Positions 11,740-23,284 of a stretch of 57,600 nt of DNA are shown here, piece by piece; the stretch's first letter is position 1, and each line of letters opens with the position of its first letter. The DNA is taken from positions 1 through 57,600 of the forward strand of contig BFEA01000019.1 in NCBI GenBank assembly GCA_003427395.1. Direction: 5' to 3'. This stretch comes from Chara braunii. Taxonomy: Eukaryota > Streptophyta > Charophyceae > Charales > Characeae. The position numbers were made by a program, and so were the translations under genes. The notes below the pieces were generated by a model. That model did not search any database. It was not told where the DNA came from and saw only the letters and a list, made by a program, of their open reading frames with translations.

Positions 11740-14199
11740 CAGTTGATCGCTCTACCACTCGCCCTTGTCTATCGTACATCCTCCCTCCACTCTAAGTGAC
11801 TTTCCCCGCTGCCTTGTCCTTGAGGAATTTAGGACACTCGAGAGCTCAATGTACGTCATCCCTGCAGAAGAAACAGAGCTGATCAACTTTCCTCCTAAAC
11901 TTCTTCTTCCTTGAGTGTGGTGGTGGAGAGGATGGAGATCCTGCTACCTCACTGACGACCTCCTGCTGCTCTAATCCAGGAGCCTGTCCCCAGAACCAGA
12001 TCTAGTAGCCCAAGATCCCAGTCTACTCCTTAGTTCGCTCATCTCTGGAACGTACTCAGGAGTATCCAATTTTTGTGGTCTGCTCTCTCCCATCTCCTCT
12101 ATCACGACCACTCACATCTCCTCACATACTGCCTCCACCCTCTGCTCGGGCATAGGTGTGTTCACCCCCTTCTGCATAGTGCCTCGTGCCTTTCGGAGCA
12201 CATCCATAGACCCCTTCGCTGATCCCTGCACAGGCTCGCTAGAAGTCCCTGACGGTCCTTCTTCGCCTGACACTGACAAAGATACAAGCATAGGCCCTGA
12301 AGGTACTACAGGCAAAATGGCAAGCTTAGTCGGTGCCCTGAACTCAAAGGCCGCTCTATCTGCCTTTCTCTTTGCCTTTGCCTCCTATGGTTCTAGGATA
12401 ACCTTCCCAATGGATGGCTCCTGGGAAGGCCCTGCCGCAGATGACCATCCAAATAATCCTCGTACCACCTCTCCCTGGATAACATAGCAAAAAATCTTAG
12501 TCTGATCCATCACTTTGGCAGGTGCATCCCTCTCCATCCTCGCTGCCACATCCTAAGTTGTTGGCTTAGGTCCTGGATAATAGTGGCCTGACTGGCTACA
12601 TGTGCTCTGACCTCCTGGATCTCCATCTCGACAGCCTCCAAACATACTTCCTGACTTACTTCCTTTATCTTCTTTCCAGCTAGATCGTCTTCCAATATCA
12701 AATACCTATGGAAATACGTCTTAGCTAGAAAACGGATCCTTCGATCCAAGCTCTCGTCCGCCAACATTGTTGTCTCGAGCCCCGCTCTCTCTGGTGTAGT
12801 GAGTCCCTCTGCTTTCTGGCCCCAAAACTCTCTCGACATCTCAGAGACTCCAAGGGCTCTAGGTGGTACATCTGGTAGCTGGTCTGGGATTGCCCCTGCT
12901 GCCTCCAGTCTCTGCCTCTTCTGCCATATCCCTTCCAGGCGCTTGCTAGTCCTGACCCTCTTCTCCTTAGCCGTCTCTCTTGGTAGCGTTCTACCTCCTG
13001 TAGGCCGATCTGGTCAGTGAGGTTCGTGCAATGACTCTTCGAATGGGGGTTCCTCAATGTCAGGGTGTTCCCGGGCATATGCAGCCAAAAATCTATCGAC
13101 TGCGGAAAGGGCCTCTCTCCTCCAAGTTGTCCCCTCCCGCTCCATCTCCACTCTCACCGCTGGTGAAAGAGTCATATCTGGAGGAGATGGTGGGATTTCT
13201 CCATGTTGAAGCTCCTCCCCTGCCTTCTGGACACTCTCTGGCTTTGGCTCAGGCCTTGGTATAGGAACTGGTAGCTGAGGAGGAGTATCCTATCCCACCT
13301 CAATCACCTCCTGTGCTTGCCGCTCACCCCGGATACTAGGTTCCGCCTCTCGATCCTCGCTGACCTGTGGCACCCTCCACTGCGAAATGCCCAAGTGTGC
13401 CTCCAGGCTCTGTAGAGGCCCTCCTATCGGCACTGCCTCCCTTGACGCCGGTTGAGGAGACTCTCGCAACCCTCCCTCTGTGAACCGCTGGAAGACCACT
13501 GGTCCCAGCCCGCACTCAGGATACATCCCTGGCTCCTGCGCAGGCTGTGCCGACACCTCATCTCGTTGGGCAAGCGTTTTCCGCCCCCCTCTAGTTGGGG
13601 TGGCCTCCCTAGGCTCAGGGTCTCTCTGTCTCTTACTTTTTTGCCACCTTTCGACCCTAGGCTGGGGTGGCTTTGGTCATCGAAATGCCTTTCTCAAATG
13701 TGCCCTGCAGCCCTCCCAATCTCGTGCCCTGTCTCGAATCTCTTGAGCTAAAGGGTTCTCCGCTCTCCTCGTTCATAGCGGTGGCATCCATCCGCATCCA
13801 CTCATCCCTTCGTATTCCCTGCTCATGCATAAATCTCTCAAACGCAAGGATGAACTCCTCAACATTCCCAACCTCCAGGCGGATTGGTATACCATCTGCC
13901 CCTACTGGCGAAGGTCTCAAACCCTGCATCCTCAACTCCACCTCCTGACAAGTCTGAGCCTCTCGACGGGCCCTCGCAATGGGCTCCTCAAACCGCCCCA
14001 CACCTCTTAATCTCCGTATTCTCTCTGTTACGGTCCATCCCTTATGGCTCGCATGACTCCGAAAGTCATCTAGAAAGAGCTCTATGTCCCCATCATCATA
14101 AACTGGTGTATCCTCTCTCTGAGACGACCCATGCCGCTCATATCTCCCTAATGTCCCCAATGGTCTCTGCGGCCGTGTCTCCCCCCCTCCTCTCGGCAT
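11740..14199 (-). pseudogene. gag-like ORF with zinc knuckle, broken (minus copy)
   Basis: The start I choose is the ATG at 14,199, 22 nt after a TGTTGTGCAG acceptor; the plus-strand copy has the same arrangement. The N-terminal part (to about 13,790) has the retrotransposon gag layout seen in the plus copy: an acidic DDGDIELFLDDFRSHA stretch, LRGVGRFEEPIA, and a segment about frames, ages and length of a capsid-like helix bundle. Near 13,790 the frame shifts and the conserved RARDWEGCRAHLRKAFR helix continues in another frame. Later fragments (13,556-13,290; 12,839-12,510) match the plus copy's proline/glutamate-rich and coiled-coil parts. At 11,834-11,875 a CCHC zinc knuckle (C-x2-C-x4-H) has a TGA at 11,848-11,846 between its H and last C. 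The role in a live element would be RNA binding and particle assembly. Confidence 0.75.
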
Positions 14200-14221
14200 G
14201 GCTGTCTTCGAAAAGTCAGAC

Positions 14222-14415
14222 CTGCACAACAGGCGAAGGAGGCAACAAACACACAATAGGGTAAGCAAAACAGGTGAGACATAGTAAGCTCAGATCAATC
14301 CAGACATACCCATCATGTTCATACATTCTACTTTCTCATCTTGTCCTAACCTAACTAAAGACACTCTCTATCTAAGTGGGATCCTATTGTAGGGGACTTA
14401 GGATGTTTATCTTAC
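14222..14415 (-). other. intron-like segment between integrase and gag-like ORF
   Basis: On the minus strand an AG|GTAAG donor (intron from 14,415) lies just past the integrase end, and a pyrimidine-rich stretch ending TGTTGTGCAG (to 14,222) precedes the gag-like ATG by 22 nt. The length is 194 bp. The plus copy has the same two signals 182 bp apart. The interior is diverged except for the last 60 bp or so. Confidence 0.5.
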
Positions 14416-14423
14416 CTCTTCTC

Positions 14424-16161
14424 ACGCCACAAACTTCTTAAGCCTCGTTCTTGATACCCAATCTTTCTATTTTGTCCCATCCAACTCTTCAATTTGATAG
14501 GCGCCAAAATCTCCACATCGCACGATCTGATATGACCCCAACCACCTCTTGTCGAGTTTCCTAGACCACTGCTTTTCTAGGGATGAGTCGTATAACCGTA
14601 CGACATCCCCCACTGTCAAAGGTGTCTTCCGTACGCGCGCCATTTGATTCCATCGAACCTTATTTTCCATGCGGCTCTTCTCCACATGACTGGATGCCTT
14701 CTGAATCCTCTCCTCAGTCGCGATCACTTGTCGTGACCAAATATCGAGCAACTCCTCAAAAGACAAAGTGGTTTTCAAATCCTGGCGCCTCCAGGTCTTT
14801 AGGAAACTCTCAATCGGAAAGGTAGTGTACCTTCTGTACCACAGTGTGGCCAACGCATACTTAGTGGTCTTTTTTACCATGATATTCTCGACAAAGAAAG
14901 TTGACCTCAGATACCTAGGCCATTGATTGGGTCTCCCTTCAGTCCATTTGGCCAAGAGATTCATGATGGTACTATGCCCCCTTTCAACTGGAGCATTTGT
15001 CTGGTGATGCACAATTGTGGTATAGTTAACCACTACACCATATCCTGATAACAGTTCCTGCACCTCCAAGCAGGTAAACTCCGATCCGCTATCCATCATG
15101 AATTCCTTGACAAAGGGATAACGCAAATAATATTTTTCGATGCAGCTCACCAAAACTTTATCGATCTTTGTACGTATGGTATGTCCATCTACAAAGCCAG
15201 TAAGATTATCGTGTGTTTCGAAGATGTAGTTATAGCCATTATCTCCCATTGGCATGAATAGTAGGTTTAAATGTACTACGACACATTCTTCCCTTTCTGG
15301 TCTTGGATGTAATGGCTCTCTCAGTCTTTGAGGCGACCTCTTTTGGCATGGTACACAGAACTGACAAAACTTGATAATCATCTTCATCATTCCACCATAA
15401 ATATATAATTCACTTATCTTAGCATGGGTGACATTTGAACCTCGGTGGCCCCCTGCTATGCTATCATGTAATGCCGCGATGATATCAATCTGCCAGTTTC
15501 TCCCACAAACAACTCTCATGGGATTCGCTACTCGTCTTTTTATAAAGAGATGGTCGTCTCTCACCAGATACAAAGGTCTCATCTTCTTCGCCTTCTCGCT
15601 CGCGTCCCTATCCCTTTTTTTGCATGATAGAAGAAGTCATAGCTCTAGGTAGATCCCGTCATACTCCTCTGCATGAAACGCTTCTTTAATCTCTTCCTCT
15701 TCAAACTCGTCATCCTGACTCGCAAGTACGAAGTCCTCGACCTCGACTAGATTCAACGACCCTTTTAGGTAAAAGTTCCCTTGTAGAAGTGTATTAGTGA
15801 GGAGGTACATTCCTCCCATTAACTCTTTGTGCCTCTCTACCTGACTTGGACCTTCTCCTATCGTCCTTATATCATCCACCAGGCTATGAGTGTCTGTCAG
15901 TGCCAATTTCATCATCCATTGAATGTCCTTACCTCTCTATGAGTCTTCTTCCTCAAAAGGTTTGAGCACTAACTCTGTCTTTTGCTCATACCCTCGTGGT
16001 GCTAACCATATGGGGTGGCCAACGCAACTTGGCACTCGCAGGGACCACTGGTTGATATGCACACGGACATCTTCCTCTTGGTCCAAAAAAACATCAATTG
16101 GGGGTGTATTCTCCACCGCCCCTTCTTCTGGCTTATCCCAGTTGACTATGTGTCCAAACAA
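14424..16161 (-). pseudogene. Ty3/gypsy pol 3' part: integrase, broken (minus copy)
   Basis: One reading frame runs from 16,161 to about 14,424, interrupted only by stops at 15,937-15,939 (TAG), 15,637-15,639 (TGA) and 14,467-14,469 (TAG). The upstream part is the linker between RNase H and integrase. The integrase begins with an HHCC zinc-binding domain (H-x6-H, then CVPCQK). In the catalytic core the second D is in MMDSGSEFT and the E in APVERGH, 35 residues apart as in D,D35E enzymes. The first catalytic D position, in HLNLLFMP, is N, so this copy should be inactive. The C-terminal domain has the GPY/F-like motif RWLGSYQIV and ends QIEELDG. It is the same family as 50,258-50,919 but less truncated at the 5' side. 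Confidence 0.88.
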
Positions 16162-16164
16162 CGG

Positions 16165-16280
16165 GCAACAGGGACCGTTAAATTTCGTTGATCCCCGTTA
16201 AATTGCCCCAGGGGGCCCGTTGAATCCCGTTTAATTGAAAAACGGGGGTCTCCCGTTGAATCTGAAAAAACGGGATGGGC
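16165..16280. repeat. cluster of CCCGTT(A/G)AAT repeats and palindromes
   Basis: At least five copies of a degenerate CCCGTTRAAT motif lie within about 80 bp. Two perfect hairpins are present: CCCGTTT/AAACGGG (16,226-16,232 with 16,240-16,246) and TCCCGTT/AACGGGA (16,251-16,257 with 16,269-16,275). The cluster lies exactly between the truncated 5' end of the minus element and the start of the plus integrase, so it may be an inserted or filler sequence. Confidence 0.7.
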
Positions 16281-16365
16281 GCGTTGGACCTCGGACAAGT
16301 GAGACCCAAAGATTTAGAAGTGTTGATGTATGAACCGATGTCGTTTTGATAGCTACTGTAGTAGG

Positions 16366-17684
16366 GAACCCCCTCCGAGACTTCACTAAGGAGGACCGGA
16401 AGAGAGCTAACGAGAGGGCTCGGGACTATCGGTGGAACGAGGGACGGTTGGAGAAACGAAAGGCGGGCGATAGTCGGATATGGATAACTGACCGCACCCG
16501 TTTATGAGGTATGACTGGGTTAAGTTGGTGCATGAGGAAACTGCGGCCCATTTCGTCGTCCGAATCACTGAGACGACGATCGATAAAAATGAATGGTATT
16601 GGTCCAATGTTCGCGACGATGTTAAGTTCATCGTCCGAAACTGTCAGGTTTGCGCCGCTGACAAGGCACCGATTCAGCTACCAAGATCGATAGTCTCGAC
16701 TGTAGTCGAACGGTCATTTCAAAGGGTAGCATGGATACTACCGATATAGTAGCGCCTCCTGGACCGAATAGCTGCGAATATTCAATTTTATTGGTATTTG
16801 TGGATCACTTTTCGAAATGGATCGAGGCGTATCCATGCAAAACGCGACAGGCGGCAGAAATTGCGTGGTACGTCAACCGTTTTTTCGGGATGCACCAGGA
16901 CACAGAAGAGATCTTAACCGACAACGGGGCGGAATTTAGAGGGGAAGTTTTAAGTAATCTCGTCATACACGGTGTCGCCATTCGTAATACTGCACCCCAC
17001 ATCTCACAGTCCAATGGGCTGGTAGAAAACGCGAATCGGGTGATTAAGACGGCTCTGCAACGAAATATCGCGGTTCGGGACACGAGGCCATGGCCTGATA
17101 TCGCAGATCACATCTTGGTGGTCCATCGAGGAACGCCCCACGAGTCCACCGGCTTGACCCCTTTTCAATTACATACCAATAGTTTGGCATGTGTCTCAAT
17201 ACCAAGTCTTCACGATGAATCGGCCCTGGGCCGACGGCCTGGGAGGGCCACTGCCCGGGACAAGGCTAAGCGACACTTGGAACTGATGGAACGGTCCCTT
17301 CCCCGCCTAGCCCGAAAGTGCCAGCGAATGATCAAATTGGCCCACGGACGACAGGTCCATAGCTACGAGGCCTGAAATGGGAACGCGGGTTCGTGGCCCC
17401 AGTATAAATTGGGGGACATGGTGCATGTGAGGAAATGTGCTCACCAAGGGAAGTTAGCACCACGATTCTGCAAGCGATTTCGCGTGGTCGAGCTCGGCCC
17501 GAACGAAGTGAACACGGTGCGGCTGGCGCCCGAGGTCTCAGGCAGCCGATCGGCTCGACTGATCGTTCGCCATGTGTCCTATCTGTGCCCCCTCCCTATC
17601 TCCCCATCTCCCCCTTCGTCTGCTTCCTCCTTCGACACCGAAGAGGACGACGAATGTTTAGCATCCCTCTCTCCTTCTTTGTAA
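16366..17684 (+). pseudogene. Ty3/gypsy integrase of a second lineage, broken
   Basis: Coding similarity starts near 16,375 with a charged RNase H-integrase linker, then shifts frame near 16,500. The HHCC zinc-binding domain (H-x5-H, CQVCAADK) is at 16,530-16,670. A second shift falls around 16,731-16,749. The catalytic core then runs in one frame: first D in MDTTDI at 16,731, second D in LTDNGAEFRG, E in NGLVENANRVI, so the D,D,E triad is complete with about 35 residues between the last two. A TGA at 17,373-17,375 interrupts the frame. The C-terminal domain (LGDMVHVRK, then RFRVVELGP) ends near 17,684. The sequence is clearly different from the other integrase family in this window. Upstream RT and RNase H are missing. 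Confidence 0.88.
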
Positions 17685-17929
17685 GCAACTCCATCCCCGC
17701 ACCCATCGCCATGAGCTTTTCGGTGCAGCAGACAATTAGTGCATAGTTGACGACCCCATTACGATAATCCGGCAAGTGCAGCGGCCCTGACTGAGGCCCG
17801 ACCTTCTCCGTTTTGCAGCCTTCTTCAGTACAGCGGCGATCCACTCGGAAGCCGAATTCTGATTTGCGCAGGCGGGAGCGACATGTGTACTGGCCAAGAT
17901 CTCGGCCTATAAGCACCCGTCTCTGCCCG

Positions 17930-18180
17930 GGGTCAGCCACGTCTCCTTCATCATCGTTTTCACCGGGGACGTTACCGCAATACCTTTGGCGATCCACGCG
18001 GACATCTTCCGAACCTTGAGGGCTTGGGGAGAAGAGGTTGCGACCACGTGGATGGCGCTCCTAGCCCGACGAGGAGATACGGTCGTGAGGTCTCACGACA
18101 TCGATCTGCAGCTCCGCTCTTCTAGAAGTTCACCGCCGATCCTGCTTCTGGAGCTTCGCCCTTTTGTGCCGCCCCAATGA
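17930..18180 (+). pseudogene. unrecognised ORF fragment downstream of integrase
   Basis: Plus frame: GVSHVSFIIVFTGDVTAIPL, then an IHADIFRTLRAWGEE segment and RSHDIDLQLRSSR, ending in a TGA at 18,178. It has the composition of a real globular protein rather than a chance ORF: aromatic and hydrophobic residues alternate, and there is an AWGEE helix-like part. It probably belongs to the element that carries the preceding integrase. I do not recognise the family. Confidence 0.4.
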
Positions 18181-19289
18181 GTCGTCGTTGTCTTTCTCTC
18201 TTCGGCCTTCCTTCCGATCTCCCCACCTTCTGGCAGTCCGCGCACGCCCCCACCCTCTCTTTCTGCATCAAGCCGCTCAGCGTGCCGATCTTGAACGAAG
18301 ATAAGTGGAGTGATTGGTGGGACGCGTACCTGGAGCTTAGCTTCTGCCTCATGGAGGCGATCTTCTATTGGTCCGAGCCAGCGCCCGGAGGAGAAGGGAC
18401 TTAGGTCGCGAACGATGAGGTGGAGCTGCTGATCGTACACTGTCAGGCGTGGCGCACGGAAACGGAGGGAGAGTTGTTGGGCATAGTATTCGACAAGGTG
18501 GCGGAGGCAAATCTCGCCCTTATCACGAGCGAGTTACTGGTGTTCCTAGCGGAGCTAGTGGACGATCTGCCCCTCGACATCCTATCAAGATGCGACAGCA
18601 AGCCTGACCCGAATGTACTTCCTCGCACGCTCGCGCCTCATCTGCTGTGGTCCACGTGTACAGAGTTGGATGCGGATAACTGTCTTTACCCATCCCGGGA
18701 TCTTTACCTGGAAATCAACGTCACCGATCTTGTGTTGTGGGACCCCGTCATCCGACGGGCAAACGCGTGGAACGCCACCCACGATGACGAAAAAGAAGAA
18801 GAAGAAGAAGCAGAAGAAGAAGAAGAAGAAGAAGAAGAAGAAGAAGAAGAAGAAGAAGAAGAATCGCGCTCGGATCTGGATGATTCTGATTACCTCGGAG
18901 AAGAAAAGACCGAGGAAGAGTTAGAGGAAGAGGAAGAGGAAGCGGAGGAACAGGGGAGCGAGCCAGGGGAACCAAGCGATCGACCCAGGTGAAGTAAAGA
19001 AGAAGAAAAGGCTGAAGCGCAGAGGCAACGAGAAAAAGCGAAAGGCAAGTGGCCGATCGAGGAGGGGCCCCCGTCGGAGCTGTTGTTGGGAGACCCGTTG
19101 CTCAATCTGGAGCCGCCAAGCGAGGAGCCCGAAGACGATGGAGCTGTCGTTGAGGGATCGGGAAGCCGTCGCCGCAGGAGGAGTGAATCGCCGGCTCCAT
19201 CCCTTTCCCCACCCCGTCCCACCCTTCGCCTTCGTAGAGATCCGGGCGATCGGCCTTCGTCCCCGGTCATTATCTCGTCGTCCCCATGA
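18177..19289 (+). pseudogene. unrecognised acidic ORF, probably retroelement-encoded
   Basis: One frame of 371 codons is broken only by TAG at 18,402 and TGA at 18,990. The N-terminal half looks globular (WSDWWDAYLELSFCLMEAIF, later ELVDDLPLDILSRCD and DLYLEINVTDLVLWDPVIRR). The middle is polyglutamate from a GAA microsatellite. The C-terminal part is E/K/R then R/S/P rich. It overlaps the preceding fragment by a few bases in another frame, so a frameshift may separate parts of one protein. The start codon is not secure. Because it lies downstream of an integrase, it may be the counterpart of the gag-like ORF that follows integrase in the other family, but no zinc knuckle is visible. Confidence 0.45.
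18795..18862 (+). repeat. (GAA)n microsatellite inside ORF
   Basis: About 22 GAA units, one interrupted by GCA, encode a glutamate run in the surrounding ORF. Confidence 0.95.
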
Positions 19290-19481
19290 TTTCATGATGC
19301 TCCGCCAACTCCCAGGTCGACCCCCTTTTCCTGATGGATGATGTCCTTTCCCGCCCACCCTCTTCTATGCCGCCCGTTTCTTGATCACCACCGTCCCGCA
19401 CTCGCTCCCTCGTCGATTCCTTCCTACTCCATGTCCTTTTCTTCAGTGCGAACTGGCGGGAATACAATAACATAAAAGTTT

Positions 19482-19758
19482 ATTGTATTATCTCAGGTAC
19501 GATCCCCACCTGCGAAAACTACGACAATTTCCGTGCTGCCCTCCGTCGCACCATCTCCACCTTCTATCCCGACTAGCTCGCCTCGCTTCCCTATCAACAC
19601 GAGTACCCTCGTTTCCCTCGCATTCACTGTTTCATCCACTACACTCCCCTCCTCGCCCTTGGAACCCAGGATATCCATCGCTTCATGGCCCCTCTTCCCC
19701 AAGATCCCCCCCCACCTCCTCCGTACGTGATTAGATTGTCCTTCCCTGGGAATCTGTA
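19482..19758 (+). pseudogene. short unrecognised coding fragment with one TAG
   Basis: A plus frame reads CENYDNFRAALRRTISTFYPD, then TAG, then a tyrosine/histidine-rich stretch (YPRFPRIHCFIHYTPLLALG) and a proline run, ending at TAG 19,756. The codon choice and residue pattern look protein-like. It is preceded by an 8-bp inverted repeat TACAATAA/TTATTGTA and a TTATCTCAG acceptor-like end, so it may be an exon of the upstream ORF. The function is unknown. Confidence 0.3.
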
Positions 19759-19759
19759 G

Positions 19760-21450
19760 GATAGAGCCCACGAATGCCACGTTGGATGACTTCCACATTC
19801 TTATCTTACGGTAAGTGGCACGTAGAAAGCTCTGCGTCGTTGATCGATTAAGAGAAGTCGACACGTGTCGAAGAATCGAGCAAGCAGGAGCTTGTTCGAG
19901 ATTGGAACCCCCTGAGTGTCACATATGTGACGAACTACTTACCGCGCGATTTTCTGCGCCAGGCTGCTGGGAGGGGGAAACGACAAGTCGAAGGGGTGAG
20001 CTGTGTGAAGCGGGGTTCGGTTGGGCAAGTTGCATGGATACCCTCGCTTCTTTTTCGTTTTGTTGGAATTCGTTAGGCCAGCGTCGGGAAAACCCCGCGC
20101 AGACGATTGGTTGGCAACGCCATGACGAGCGTAAGAAATAACTGTACCATAGCTTCTTTCTTGTTCTCCTGTGAGCATTTTGGCACGATTAGCGTGTGGG
20201 AATCTCGTTATTTCTAACTGATGTCGAACCCCCATGGGCTCTCGGAATTGTTTTTTTTTCTTTTCGGAATTTCCTTTCTGCAATTAGGACTAGGAATTTA
20301 GGTACTCTAAATTTTTGTTGCGCAGCGTTCGCACGCATCTTGTGGCGCAAGGAACTGGGTTGTGACTGGATCGCGCCTTTAATCTTGTGCAACTGTCGTT
20401 TTTGGCGGGCGCAATCGTAACTGCAAAAGTCTGTAATCCTTCTTCTTTCTTGATTCTCCCAAGTTGCCCGCCTTCTTCCTTCTTCTTTCTCGTCTCGCAC
20501 GCTCTGTTCTAATTGGTCGAGGCGCCTGCATGACCGGATCGATGCGTGGAGAGTGGCTACGACCCCCACGCCGCGGCCTGGCCATGCAGACGTAGGCACT
20601 TCCTCTCTTTCTGTCCATCTGGCTTAATCCCGCACCTTTCCCACAGGCATGCATGTTATAAATTTCGCAAGCTCGATTAGATTGCTCTCTCTAAGAATTT
20701 CGAGGTTAGCGCGATCAGTGAGGGTCAGCTAACGAGCAAGTTGGAAGGTGAGTGAGTGTGAGAGTTGGGCGATCTGACGAGCTGGTGCCAAGTATGCGGG
20801 GTTGACGTGTAGGCCACGACGGACTGTGGCGCACGGGCGAACCTGACGGGCGTATGCGGGCTAAGCGGGGTGACAACTCTGTGTGGATATGTGGCGACAG
20901 ACTGCTCGTATCGTGGGTATTGATGTGCAGCGACGGACTGCCCGCAGCAGGAGAGAGAGCAGGAGAGAAAGCAGTGGTGTGGGTGTGGGATATGGCTTCT
21001 TTTTGTTGCTCCTTTCATTCCCTTTTCTGTTCATCTGTATAATTTTGAGTTCTGATATGGCCGATCTTTTTATCGCGGCCCTTCTCTTTCGAACTTCTTT
21101 TGTATATTGTCTCGGATTTTCATTGTTGTTTTGCTCGGTATGTATGCATGGAATGAATGTAGGATCTCCTTTGTTCGCGATCCTTTTTATTTGTTTTCAC
21201 GATGCGTGTTGTCTCTGACCAGTGTTCGCCTGCATGAGTTATGCAATCAGGCCTGATGAGGAATGCTCACTTTGGATGTCTGAAGTCTACATGTCGATCT
21301 TTGCGTCACCTATATGGCATGTAGTGATTGGAAGGATAATTGCACTCACAGTTGAACGCGACCGGCACGTGGAACCAATCGGTTGTTCCTTACGTACACG
21401 CGTGCGTACGACCACGATCTCAACGTCGCCACGTACGCACTCGCCTGCGT
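19760..21450. other. non-coding stretch, no gene recognised
   Basis: Only short ORFs without domains. Three degenerate GCGACGGACTG-like words occur near 20,812, 20,890 and 20,928. No RNA gene is recognised. Confidence 0.4.
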
Positions 21451-21454
21451 AAGT

Positions 21455-21534
21455 CAGCCTTCACCTTGTGTAAGGATGTGGGAAATGCGGCTTGCAGCCT
21501 TCACCTCGTGTAAGGATGTGGGAAATGCGGCTTG
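21455..21534. repeat. 40-bp direct tandem duplication
   Basis: CAGCCTTCACC begins at 21,455 and again at 21,495. The two 40-bp units differ at one base (TTGTG versus TCGTG). Confidence 0.95.
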
Positions 21535-21539
21535 CTAAA

Positions 21540-23280
21540 CAGACATGGCTGCAAGATCTCCTTCCTGGATATCTGACTACGAGAATTTGAGGGACCCGGA
21601 ATATCGAGAATACTGGGAAGACGAACAACTCAGACGGTGAGGAAATTTAAGAAATCCGGAATTTCCCTGCCTGACGGAGCACGGCCGATTATGCCCAAGG
21701 GATTTTCACCGTGCCATAACTAGCGACCCCAGATGCCCCGACTACCCAGACACTTATAACACGCAATACTTCATATCCCCCGGTTTCATCGTCATTACCA
21801 CCAATTTCCATCCCTTTCATCTCCTCCTCCCATATCACCAACTCATAGTGGTACTGTGGAATTCCATAGCTCGCTATTGGCCTGGCCCACGGTGCGAGGG
21901 TTGTCGGTATCACCGGCCACGCCGAGCCTCGGGGACGTCCCGACAGGCTCGAACCAAAGCTGAGCAGCGACCCGCCTCGGTTGAATCAGAGGCCTGTTAC
22001 GAGTGGCGTCGGCAACCGGCCGAACCACACGACCAACCCCGAAGACGGAATCAGCAGCGATGGTGATTTCTTTGCCTATTCAACCGTAAAAGATAAAACC
22101 TGTTGGCAGGGGCGATTTTGTTGGAATGATGTCCGGGAATGCAGGAGTGTTTACGATCTATCGGTACGGTGGTAACAGCAAGTGCCCCGGATTTCACCCA
22201 GGGACACACCGCGCATGCCATCTGCCTTATGCTGCACGACATCAGCTACCTCCCTTTTGAGTATATCCCTTTTTGCACCTGTACCCCTGGAAATTGCCAC
22301 AGGAGATCTCAGTTCCGACCTGGGACTCCACCCCCACTTTCCTAAGATCCTTGGCACACCCCCTTTTTCGCACTTCAGGGCCCCCATCCCACTCCGATCA
22401 GGAAGTCGCACTGGGCGTGAGGTTGGGCGTCACAGCCCTTCGTCGAGGAACGCCTCTTGCGCGTGCGTCCAAACAGCCTACCGAGGATGCACACGTGGAA
22501 GACGACGACAAGGACAAGTGTGACCAACACCAGGAACAGCAACGGTAGTCTCTAGAAGACGTCTTCCATGAACGACACGTGGGGAAGGGCGGTAACTACA
22601 GGACGCCGGTACGGCCGCAGCAAACCGCAACGATACGACGGCAGAAAACGGCGACGAGAAGAGGGCAGCAAACGACAGACTGTACAGTTCGACTGGCGTC
22701 GTGTAGCTGATAATAGAAAGTTCGTCGGCCTCAAATATTCGAATTTTCCGTCTGTTGGGCCACTTTCCGTTTGGCACCACGCACTGCGAGGGAGAACGGT
22801 TGTGGACGACGTGCACGGGAGTCGGCAGGCCACCAATGGTCGCCGTTGGGGTACGGTTCCTGGAGGCCGAACGTTGAAGACCGATGATGTCTGTGCGCCA
22901 CCCAGTAGGAACTCCAATGGACCAGCCGACCAAAGTTTCTTGCCAACGACGGTGCCCTCGCCGCTCTGTTTATCGCGGATCCTTCGCCTCCAAGGGACCT
23001 CGGGAGGTATCTTGGGGGAAACCGCAAAGTGGTTGTGGCCCAAGGATTCCCTGAGGACGGCCCGAGAAAATGTTTTCACTTTTTTTTTTTCTTTCTTTTC
23101 CCGAGGATAGGTGGAACGAAGATTTGGGCGCTTGACGCACTTGCGCAACATAGAGGCACTTGTGCTGACCACATCACAGGCTGACGTGGACATAGTACAG
23201 ACACGTGGATGGGAAGCGTCTGCGATGCTACTCGTCCAGGTGCCCCGTGTGATGCTCACCATAGTCGTCGCTGATAAACA
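21540..23280. other. anonymous stretch, one long minus-strand ORF without domain
   Basis: The longest open frame is minus 23,316-22,552 (254 codons), with a shorter overlapping plus frame. The predicted product is S/R/T rich without recognisable domain, hydrophobic core or conserved motif, and a poly-T/poly-A run crosses it at 23,083-23,097. I leave it uncalled. From 22,140 to 22,420 the composition is more protein-like, but the frame is ambiguous. Confidence 0.35.
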
Positions 23281-23284
23281 ATGC

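Noticed and set aside
18177-19289. Host acidic nuclear protein
   Set aside because: In-frame stops and position right after an integrase make a retroelement ORF more likely; the glutamate run is a microsatellite.
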